Assembly: GCA_934589325.1 (NCBI GenBank)
Contig: CAKTNU010000099.1
Span: 1-6,852, forward strand
DNA length: 6,852 nt
Direction of reading: 5' to 3'
Source: an uncultured Oscillospiraceae bacterium
GTDB lineage: Bacteria; Bacillota_A; Clostridia; Oscillospirales; Oscillospiraceae
Part shown: piece by piece, positions 1-5,256 of the stretch
How the letters are laid out: each line of letters starts with the position of its first letter
How positions within the stretch are numbered: the stretch's first letter is position 1
Position numbers and translations under genes: made by a program
Notes under the pieces: generated by a model
The model's input: only the letters and a program-made list of their open reading frames with translations
What the model was told of the DNA's origin: nothing
The model's database searches: none

Positions 1-583
1 TGAAATCATCTGCCATATTCTCGGTGTTTATTATCCCGTAGATACCCATAGTTGCAACCTCATTCATTTTGCACATGAGCTCTACGGGCGTTTTCATGCC
101 CTTTTTTGCCCAGTCGATTATCATGTTTCCGATGGCCTGAGATACAAACTGTGTCAGGAATCTGAGTGTATCCGCGTCGTAGCTCTGGTGCGTCTCAGAA
201 AGATATTTATCGATCAGCAGATCCCAGCTCTCCTGATTCTTTTGCAGCATATAGTCCTGAAGGCTGTTTTGCACCTCAAGCCGAACCGCCTGGCAGTAAA
301 ACTCCTTGTACGCGTACATCTTCTCAAGCGAGAATTTTGTGATACCCGACCAGCCGCCGAGAGAGTTGCTGCGTATATGCTCCTTCAGAGGAACGATTAT
401 ATCCGTCTCAAAGGTCCAGTTGATAAGGTCGTAGATATCGATGAAGTGATAGTAAAAAGTACCTCGGCTGAAGCCGCACTTATCCGTCAGCGCGGACACC
501 GTGACAGAGGAGAGCGCCTGAGACTTCGACATTTCCTTGAGCGTCCTCGACAGCTCTCTTTTGACAAGCTCGTTACGTTTCAA
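1..583 (-). CDS. TetR/AcrR-family transcriptional regulator (partial, TTG start)
   Basis: One-component repressor-type regulator, probably controlling the divergent reductase operon and itself. Reading leftwards from TTG at 583-581, 194 codons are open to the window edge, so the C-terminus is missing; family members are usually about 180-210 residues, so little is lost. The N-terminal helix-turn-helix covers roughly residues 27-47, with the family signature CGFSRGTFYYHF (36-47) followed by DIYDL, a variant seen in Firmicutes regulators of the DhaS-like group (family knowledge). The rest is a helical ligand-binding domain with many aromatic residues. The TTG is chosen because GGGGAGG (597-591) lies 7 bases upstream; the first in-frame ATG is at residue 18 and would cut off the helix before the DNA-binding motif. 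The inducer is unknown; a substrate of the neighbouring enzymes is the natural guess. Confidence 0.9.
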   Translation of the reverse strand, partial: MKRNELVKRELSRTLKEMSKSQALSSVTVSALTDKCGFSRGTFYYHFIDIYDLINWTFETDIIVPLKEHIRSNSLGGWSGITKFSLEKMYAYKEFYCQAVRLEVQNSLQDYMLQKNQESWDLLIDKYLSETHQSYDADTLRFLTQFVSQAIGNMIIDWAKKGMKTPVELMCKMNEVATMGIYGIINTENMADDF

Positions 584-590
584 TCTGCCA

Positions 591-597
591 CCTCCCC
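591..597 (-). promoter_or_regulatory. Ribosome binding site deciding the TTG start of the TetR gene
   Basis: On the minus strand GGGGAGG sits 7 bases before TTG (583-581). No ATG or GTG start is near this spacing in the frame, so the site supports a TTG start. Confidence 0.75.
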
Positions 598-630
598 ATA
601 CATATCCTACCATAAAAGCACTGAATTTGG

Positions 631-659
631 TTTGAACAATCACATATTCGCTGTTCAAA
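631..659. promoter_or_regulatory. Inverted repeat, candidate TetR operator
   Basis: TTTGAACA (631-638) and TGTTCAAA (652-659) are perfect 8-bp inverted arms separated by 13 bases, so the half-site centres are 21 bp apart, about two helical turns. It lies between the divergent regulator and operon, just downstream of the candidate regulator promoter (670-698). That position and symmetry fit an operator for the dimeric TetR protein, which would then also repress itself. Binding is inferred. Confidence 0.6.
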
Positions 660-669
660 ATCTGCTCAT

Positions 670-698
670 ACGATACATCATTGACAATTTCAAGTCAA
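670..698 (-). promoter_or_regulatory. Candidate promoter for the TetR gene
   Basis: On the minus strand TTGACT (698-693) and TATCGT (675-670) are separated by 17 bases, matching the sigma-70 consensus at 5/6 and 4/6. Transcription would start near 663, so the inverted repeat at 631-659 would cover the first transcribed bases. I found no equally good promoter on the plus strand for the operon; the best is a weak TTTCAA (688-693) with TAACAT (711-716). Confidence 0.4.
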
Positions 699-727
699 GC
701 TTTTTGCTGCTAACATATCCTCAAACA

Positions 728-747
728 CCGGGAAATGATATCCCCGG
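728..747 (+). other. Small hairpin in the operon leader
   Basis: CCGGG (728-732) pairs with CCCGG (743-747) around a 10-base loop, 22 bases before the SDR1 ribosome binding site. Only 5 bp and not followed by a T-run, so not a terminator. It may be incidental. Confidence 0.25.
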
Positions 748-781
748 AGCACAAAAATAATAAGAATATGGAGGCAGAAAC

Positions 782-1720
782 ATGAACAACTATGAAAACA
801 AGGTAGCAGTTATCACCGGCGGTACTTCCGGACTGGGCTACGCATTTGCGGAGCTTCTCGGCAAGGCTGGCGCAAAGATCGTTATCACCGGCCGCCGCGA
901 GGAGCTGGGCTTCAAGGCTGAGTCCGCACTCAAGGAAATGGGCATCGACGTGATGTATGTGCAGCAGGATGTAACAGACGAGGCTGATTGGGATAATCTC
1001 CTCAAGACTGTTATCGGCACCTACGGCCGCATTGACTATGCTTTCAATAACGCCGGAGTCATGGCTCGCCCGAAGCCCGGCATGAAGCTCACCATGAAGG
1101 ATTGGGACTGGGTCCTCGATACCAATATCCACGGCACGCTCTACGGCCTGCGCAAGTTTACCGGAGCCATGATGATGCAGCCGGACGGCGGCCATATCAT
1201 CACCACCGCATCCACCGCGTCCATCGCGCCTTTCTCCATGTGGGGGCCGTACTCCGTGTCCAAGGCAGCGGTGCTCAGACTGGTCGAGACCTTCAAGGGC
1301 GAGATGCTGCTCGGCAAGGTGACAAAGATCCAGTACTGCGTATCCCTGCCCGGCGTGTTCGAGTCTGACGTTTCAAACGGCACCTGCTACCGCAGCGAGA
1401 AGTACAGAAACCCCGGCGAGCAGGACGTTGTTGCTCCGACCTCCAAGGCGCACACTCCCGACGGCGACAAGCTCGGCATGATCACTGCCGAAGAGACCGC
1501 GCAGATCATCATAGACCAGATGGAAGCCGGCAAGTTCTATATCTACACCCATGAGGATCTCAGTCTCAGCCTGCTGCCCGAGCAGTTCAAGTCCATGCAG
1601 AACGAGCAGGGGCTTACCGATCAGGCCATCTTCGACTTTGCCTTCTATGCAAAGAAGCTTCAGGCGCAGGGCGTCGACACCGGTGCGTCCCGTCTCCAGA
1701 ACATGACTCAGAAAGCTTAA
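782..1720 (+). CDS. Short-chain dehydrogenase/reductase, NADP-type (SDR1)
   Basis: Classical SDR that interconverts an alcohol and a ketone with a nicotinamide cofactor, cytoplasmic. The 312-residue protein has the Rossmann motif TGGTSGLG (12-19), NNAG (89-92) and a complete catalytic tetrad N115, S144, Y157, K161 (YSVSK). After the second beta strand it reads TGRR (36-39), with arginines where NAD-binding members carry an aspartate, so NADP(H) is the likely cofactor (inferred). It is about 60 residues longer than the shortest classical SDRs; the C-terminal extension holds FYIYTH (252-257), also found in SDR2, so the two are members of one subfamily. The start is fixed by GGAGG (770-774), 7 bases upstream. 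It is the first gene of the operon, 19 bases before the flavoenzyme gene. Hydroxysteroid dehydrogenases and polyphenol ketoreductases belong to this family; the substrate is not determinable here. Confidence 0.93.
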   Translation: MNNYENKVAVITGGTSGLGYAFAELLGKAGAKIVITGRREELGFKAESALKEMGIDVMYVQQDVTDEADWDNLLKTVIGTYGRIDYAFNNAGVMARPKPGMKLTMKDWDWVLDTNIHGTLYGLRKFTGAMMMQPDGGHIITTASTASIAPFSMWGPYSVSKAAVLRLVETFKGEMLLGKVTKIQYCVSLPGVFESDVSNGTCYRSEKYRNPGEQDVVAPTSKAHTPDGDKLGMITAEETAQIIIDQMEAGKFYIYTHEDLSLSLLPEQFKSMQNEQGLTDQAIFDFAFYAKKLQAQGVDTGASRLQNMTQKA

Positions 1721-1739
1721 GCCGTTCGGGGGTAATTCT

Positions 1740-3773
1740 ATGGATAGCAGATATACAAAATTGTTTGAAGAGGTTCAGCTTGGCAATGTCACGCTGAAGA
1801 ACCGCTTCATCATGGCGCCGATGTCCACCTGCGATAACCTCGGCTTCCACATGACGGACACGATGATCCGCTTCATTGAGGAGCGCGCCAAGGGCGGCGT
1901 CGCCATGATAATGACGGAGTGCCAGGCTGTCGATAAGATCGACTCTATGACCTCCAACTACAAGACCGCCGGTACTCCGAATCAGGAAAAAGAGTGGACA
2001 AACTACAACCGCCGCGTCAAGAGCCATGGCGTCAGGACCTGCGTCCAACTCGGCGCGGGAGCGGGACAGAACTCCGTCGTTCCCCCGTTTGTCAAGGCGC
2101 TGTCTGCAAGCGAAATGCCGCTGTACTTTAAACCCAAGAAGCATACCATCGCCATGAGCAGAAAGCAGATACATGACCTCGTCGCCGCTTTCGGCAAGGC
2201 CGCAGCATCGGCGAAGCGCGCGGGCTTCGACGCGGTAGAGATACACGCTCACACCGGCTATATGCTCGATCAGTTCATCTCCGAGTGCTGGAACCACCGC
2301 ACCGATGAATACGGCGGCTCGGTCGAAAACCGCGCACGCATCGTCTGCGAGATCATCGAGGAGATACGCTGCAATGTCGGCGAGGGCTTCCCGATAATCC
2401 TGCGTGTCTCCATGGATCACAAGATGCCGAACCAGCGCACCCCGGAGGAGAGTCAGGAGCTTATAAAGGTCATCGATAAGACCAGCGTCACAGCCTACGA
2501 CGTCGACCTCGGCTGCTACGGCTCCGGTGCATGGGGCGTCACTCCCGACTACTACGGCGACGGCGCGTTCCTCCCGGCGGTACATACCATCCGCGCCGTG
2601 ACGGATAAGCCCGTCATGTGCGCCGGTGCCCTCACCGCGGATATCGCCAAGAAAGCCGTTGAGGACGGGGATATTCAGTTTGCGATGGTCGGCCGCGCAC
2701 TTATCGCCGATCCGCAGTTCATAAACAAGATCCGCGACGGAAAGCAGGAGGACATCCGCCCCTGCCTGCGCTGCAACAACTACTGCATCTGTCACTTCTT
2801 CCAGCTGCTGCCGCTCAGCTGCGCGGTGAACCCGCAGGCCGCGGCGGAGGATATGCTGGCCATCCCCAAGACGAGCAAGCCCCAGCGCGTCGTCGTTATC
2901 GGCGGCGGCCCCGGCGGCATGGAGGCCGCGATACTTGCCGCCCAGGCCGGTCATAAGGTCGAGCTTTATGACATGGCGGATAAGCTCGGCGGGCAGATCA
3001 ACATCGCCTCCACTCCTCCGTTCAAGGCACAGATGGCAAAGCTTCTTGCCTATCTCAAGCGCGAGGTCGAAAAGGCCGGCGTCGAGGTGCATCTGAACAC
3101 CGAGGTCACGCCCGATTCCGAGTGCCTCAAGGGCGCAGATCAGATCGTCATCGCTTTGGGTGCCGCGCCCATCTTCCCGAAGATCCCCGGCATAGACCGT
3201 AACAATGTCATTGAGGTAACCGAAGCACACACCTTCCGTAAGGATGACGTCAAGGGCGACAACATAGTCGTGCTCGGCGGCGGCTTCTCCGGCTGCGAGT
3301 TTGCGCTTGAGCTTGCGCAGGAGGGTAAGCACTCCTCCGTCGTTGAAATGACTGGCAAGCTTGCCGCAAAGAGCAATCAGGAAAACGGCACCGCGCTGCG
3401 CATGCTGCTCAACCAGTACGGTGTGAAGCAATACCTCAACAGCAAGGTAGTGGAGTTCACCGAGGCGGGCGTTGTTATCGAGCGCGAGGGCGGACGTCGT
3501 GAGACGCTGCCTGCCGACACGGCGATAGTGGCTCTCGGCACACGCGGACGCAAGAGTGCCGCGGATGCGATAAAGGAGAAGTACCCCAAGGCGTGGATCG
3601 TCGGCGACTGCACGGGCGAGGTCGGTCTTGTCGGCGACGCGATGCACGACGCCTATGAAGCCGTGTGGCAGTTCGAGGGCGATATAAAGAAGAAACAGGC
3701 ATGGCTCAAAAAGCGCGAGAAGGACGCAAAGTTCCGCACAATGCTCTCCTCGCACATCATGCCTCACAAATAA
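1740..3773 (+). CDS. Old-yellow-enzyme/2-enoate-reductase family NADH:flavin oxidoreductase (FMN, 4Fe-4S, FAD)
   Basis: Ene-reductase that reduces a C=C bond conjugated to a carbonyl, or oxidises the reverse way, passing electrons from NAD(P)H through FAD and an iron-sulfur cluster to FMN. The 677 residues have the full three-part layout. The FMN TIM barrel (about 1-340) has KNRFIMAPM (20-28), HAHTGYMLDQF (169-179, candidate catalytic Y174 with H169/H171) and RTDEYGGS. The 4Fe-4S loop has C342, C345, C349 and C361. The FAD/NAD domain (about 383-640) has GGGPGG (388-393), LGGQ (416-419), a second nucleotide motif GGGFSG (513-518) and GDC (622-624). E536 at the end of the strand after GGGFSG favours NADH (inferred). 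This layout is shared by 2-enoate reductase, 2,4-dienoyl-CoA reductase and the bile-acid enzymes BaiCD and BaiH; I cannot choose among substrates. GGGGG (1728-1732) is the ribosome binding site. No frameshift or missing cofactor residue was seen. Confidence 0.95.
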   Translation: MDSRYTKLFEEVQLGNVTLKNRFIMAPMSTCDNLGFHMTDTMIRFIEERAKGGVAMIMTECQAVDKIDSMTSNYKTAGTPNQEKEWTNYNRRVKSHGVRTCVQLGAGAGQNSVVPPFVKALSASEMPLYFKPKKHTIAMSRKQIHDLVAAFGKAAASAKRAGFDAVEIHAHTGYMLDQFISECWNHRTDEYGGSVENRARIVCEIIEEIRCNVGEGFPIILRVSMDHKMPNQRTPEESQELIKVIDKTSVTAYDVDLGCYGSGAWGVTPDYYGDGAFLPAVHTIRAVTDKPVMCAGALTADIAKKAVEDGDIQFAMVGRALIADPQFINKIRDGKQEDIRPCLRCNNYCICHFFQLLPLSCAVNPQAAAEDMLAIPKTSKPQRVVVIGGGPGGMEAAILAAQAGHKVELYDMADKLGGQINIASTPPFKAQMAKLLAYLKREVEKAGVEVHLNTEVTPDSECLKGADQIVIALGAAPIFPKIPGIDRNNVIEVTEAHTFRKDDVKGDNIVVLGGGFSGCEFALELAQEGKHSSVVEMTGKLAAKSNQENGTALRMLLNQYGVKQYLNSKVVEFTEAGVVIEREGGRRETLPADTAIVALGTRGRKSAADAIKEKYPKAWIVGDCTGEVGLVGDAMHDAYEAVWQFEGDIKKKQAWLKKREKDAKFRTMLSSHIMPHK

Positions 3774-3780
3774 AAGACGA

Positions 3781-3785
3781 AAGGA
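3781..3785 (+). promoter_or_regulatory. Ribosome binding site deciding the SDR2 start
   Basis: AAGGA lies 8 bases before ATG 3794. The frame stays open upstream to 3665, but those 43 codons lie inside the end of the flavoenzyme gene, are rich in Lys and Arg, and precede the normal SDR N-terminus, so the 3794 start is preferred. Confidence 0.7.
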
Positions 3786-3793
3786 AATCAAAC

Positions 3794-4747
3794 ATGAACA
3801 GCATATTTCAAGACAAGATAGCCGTTGTGACCGGCGGCGCAAACGGCATTGGCCTCGGCCTTGCGAAAGAGCTCTGCAATCGCGGCGCGTCCGTTGTTGT
3901 GGCGGATATTCTTCCGGACGATATGAATAAGGCAGTCGAAATGCTGCGCGCAAACGGCGGCAAGGCGATCGGCTATGAGATCGATGTCTCCGACGAGAAG
4001 CAGTGGCCGGGTCTGCTCGAAGCCACGCTCAAAGAGTATGGCAGGGTTGACTACCTGTTCAACAATGCCGGTATCATGTACACCAAGCCCTACGAATGCT
4101 TCGTGACTGCTGACTGGGAGATGTACTTCCGCGTCAACGTGATGGGACCTGTGTACGGCTGCAACACCTTCTGGCCTGCAATGCAGAAGCAGGGCGGCGG
4201 CCATATCAGCACAGTCATTTCTCAGGCGGCGCTCGGCCCCCTCGACGGCGCTCTTATCGGCGCGCCCTACGCTCCGCTCAAGTCCGCATGCCTGACCTTC
4301 GTTGAGCAGTTTGCCGTTATGATGCGTGACCGCAAGACCAACGTCACCTGCTCTGCGATCATGCCCAGCATAGTGAACACGGAGATCTCCGACCGCATGG
4401 CAAATCCGCTTGCCCGTCCCGCAGAGTTCAGGGACAACCCGAATATAGATAATACGCCCGCTCCCGTAAAGGCCGCCGCAGCCGCATTGGTCAAGCGCCT
4501 TGCCGATCCGCAGACAGACGAGGATAAGGCTCTGTCCTTCGCAATGGGCGTCGTCTCCATTGAGCAGGCAGTAGCCACCATTATGGAAGGTCTTGAAAAG
4601 GGCTTCTTCTATATCTATACGCATCCGGGTCGCAGCGCCGCTATCATCCGTCAGGAGATGGATCTGCGTCTAGCGGGCTACAAGCAGCCCCTCGCACAGT
4701 CCAATGCGACCATGGAATACACTAAGCTTTCCAAGAGCCCCATCTAA
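3794..4747 (+). CDS. Short-chain dehydrogenase/reductase, NAD-type (SDR2)
   Basis: Second alcohol/ketone dehydrogenase of the operon, 317 residues, cytoplasmic. It carries TGGANGIG (13-20), NNAG (90-93), N115, a candidate serine S143, and Y159/K163. D38 ends the second beta strand, the classical mark of NAD(H) preference, in contrast to the arginines of SDR1. Two oddities: the active-site motif reads YAPLK rather than the usual YxxSK, and the Ser-to-Tyr distance is 16 residues instead of the usual 12-13, so the substrate loop is longer than in SDR1. The C-terminal region has FFYIYTHP (271-278), shared in part with SDR1. It begins 20 bases after the flavoenzyme stop and is the last gene of the operon, followed 16 bases later by a perfect palindrome. 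Function is inferred as oxidation or reduction of a hydroxyl on the same substrate, perhaps with opposite stereochemistry to SDR1. Confidence 0.92.
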   Translation: MNSIFQDKIAVVTGGANGIGLGLAKELCNRGASVVVADILPDDMNKAVEMLRANGGKAIGYEIDVSDEKQWPGLLEATLKEYGRVDYLFNNAGIMYTKPYECFVTADWEMYFRVNVMGPVYGCNTFWPAMQKQGGGHISTVISQAALGPLDGALIGAPYAPLKSACLTFVEQFAVMMRDRKTNVTCSAIMPSIVNTEISDRMANPLARPAEFRDNPNIDNTPAPVKAAAAALVKRLADPQTDEDKALSFAMGVVSIEQAVATIMEGLEKGFFYIYTHPGRSAAIIRQEMDLRLAGYKQPLAQSNATMEYTKLSKSPI

Positions 4748-4763
4748 AATAATTCGATCTTCG

Positions 4764-4791
4764 GCCACGCTGACGGCACCGTCAGCGTGGC
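4764..4791 (+). terminator. Perfect palindrome after the operon, possible terminator
   Basis: Thirteen bases (4764-4776, beginning GCCACGCTGACGG) are exactly inverted at 4779-4791 around two bases; as RNA this is an 11-bp GC-rich stem with a 6-base loop. It comes 16 bases after the SDR2 stop, where a terminator is expected. No U-tract follows (TGCACATATG), so it may instead block 3' exonucleases or act only weakly as a terminator. Confidence 0.55.
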
Positions 4792-4858
4792 TGCACATAT
4801 GTTATTAGTTATCCATATCACTAAATTATTCAACGACTCTACAGATAGTCTACTTGAT

Positions 4859-4887
4859 GTAACACTACGCAAATATGGGTTTATAAT
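4859..4887 (+). promoter_or_regulatory. Sigma-70-type promoter
   Basis: A perfect TATAAT (4882-4887) is preceded at 17 bases by GTAACA (4859-4864, 4/6 match to TTGACA). Transcription would start near 4894 and meet the terminator at 4948-4999, giving a short RNA, or read on towards the sigma-like gene at 5257. Confidence 0.5.
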
Positions 4888-4893
4888 ACAGCA

Positions 4894-4999
4894 ATTTTCA
4901 TCAACTGCCGCATAATAAAAAGACAGTTGTGGGAATGTTCCATTAAGCATGAAAGCCCTCCTCTGTCAAGCAGGGAGGACTTTCATGTTGTTTCTTTTT
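4894..4999 (+). ncRNA. Putative ~100-nt small transcript
   Basis: Bounded by a consensus-like promoter and a strong intrinsic terminator, with no supported ORF between. Internally CAACTG (4902-4907) pairs with CAGTTG (4924-4929), which would make a 5' hairpin ahead of the terminator hairpin. No known RNA family was recognised. It could equally be the prematurely terminated leader of the sigma-like gene. Confidence 0.3.
4948..4999 (+). terminator. Intrinsic terminator
   Basis: CATGAAAG (4948-4955) pairs with CTTTCATG (4980-4987), then after one mismatch CCTCC (4957-4961) with GGAGG (4974-4978), and CTG with CAG around the loop TCAAG. A T-rich tract TTGTTTCTTTTT (4988-4999) follows directly, making it rightward. 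Confidence 0.75.
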
Positions 5000-5040
5000 A
5001 AACAGAAACTCGCTATGAGTTTCCGGCTATAAAATAAGCC

Positions 5041-5134
5041 AACAACCTGCTGCCAGTTCATACTGAAAAAGCTCGTTTCTTTGACGGGCATAACCCTGCA
5101 AATTTTCAGCATGAACTGACATGGGTTGTTTTTT
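5041..5134 (+). repeat. Long interrupted hairpin ending in a T-run
   Basis: Three arms pair in order: AACAACC (5041-5047) with GGTTGTT (5124-5130), CAGTTCAT (5054-5061) with ATGAACTG (5111-5118), and CTGAAAA (5063-5069) with TTTTCAG (5103-5109). That is 22 bp with one single mismatch and one internal loop, capped by a 33-base loop. T5129-T5134 follow or overlap the last arm, so it may also stop transcription. The pairing argues for a functional RNA structure. Confidence 0.55.
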
Positions 5135-5145
5135 GGAGCTATTTG

Positions 5146-5185
5146 TTCCTCGACTGGCGCTGCCATGCCGGGGAATTTTGTTTTT
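5146..5185 (+). terminator. Terminator-like hairpin before the sigma-like gene
   Basis: TTCCTCG (5146-5152) pairs with CGGGGAA (5169-5175, one G-T pair) and TGGC (5155-5158) with GCCA (5162-5165) around a 3-base loop. TTTTGTTTTT (5176-5185) follows directly. It lies 72 bases before the sigma-like start, where termination in the leader could control that gene. Confidence 0.55.
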
Positions 5186-5202
5186 CATACCTGATTCGTG
5201 CA

Positions 5203-5247
5203 CCTCCTTGTTCTGAATTTTAGTTTTCAAAATTCAGAACAAGGAGG
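5203..5247 (+). promoter_or_regulatory. 19-bp hairpin sequestering the ribosome binding site of the sigma-like gene
   Basis: Bases 5203-5221 are exactly inverted at 5229-5247 with a 7-base loop (AGTTTTC). The downstream arm ends in AAGGAGG (5241-5247), the ribosome binding site of ATG 5257 (9-base spacing), so in RNA the site is fully paired. The mirror arm places an identical AAGGAGG on the minus strand. Translation would need the hairpin opened, suggesting control at initiation. The effect is inferred. Confidence 0.65.
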
Positions 5248-5256
5248 ATCTGCACA

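Larger units (their letters stand above)
4748..5256. other. Non-coding AT-rich junction full of inverted repeats
   Basis: This 509-base stretch contains no gene I can support. It holds, in order, the operon-end palindrome, a good promoter, a terminator, a 7-bp hairpin (GAAACTC 5005-5011 with GAGTTTC 5017-5023), a small hairpin (GGCT 5025-5028 with AGCC 5037-5040), a long three-part hairpin (5041-5134), a second terminator (5146-5185) and the hairpin burying the next ribosome binding site (5203-5247). Composition changes from GC-rich to AT-rich near 4792, so the edge of the inserted element probably lies between there and 5257, but no att site or direct repeat was recognised. Confidence 0.6.

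Noticed and set aside
188..760. 190-codon plus-strand open frame at the left side
   Set aside because: It lies antisense over the TetR gene, whose motifs and ribosome binding site are clear on the other strand, and its translation shows no domain.
3665..3793. 43-codon N-terminal extension of SDR2
   Set aside because: It overlaps the end of the flavoenzyme gene and precedes the normal SDR N-terminus; AAGGA before ATG 3794 gives a better start.
1614..3953. 779-codon minus-strand frame across the flavoenzyme gene
   Set aside because: It is the complement of a GC-rich gene whose FMN, 4Fe-4S and FAD motifs are complete on the plus strand; the antisense protein is low-complexity, rich in Leu, Arg and Asp.
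3788..4624. 278-codon minus-strand frame over SDR2
   Set aside because: Shadow of SDR2; no ribosome binding site and no recognisable domain.
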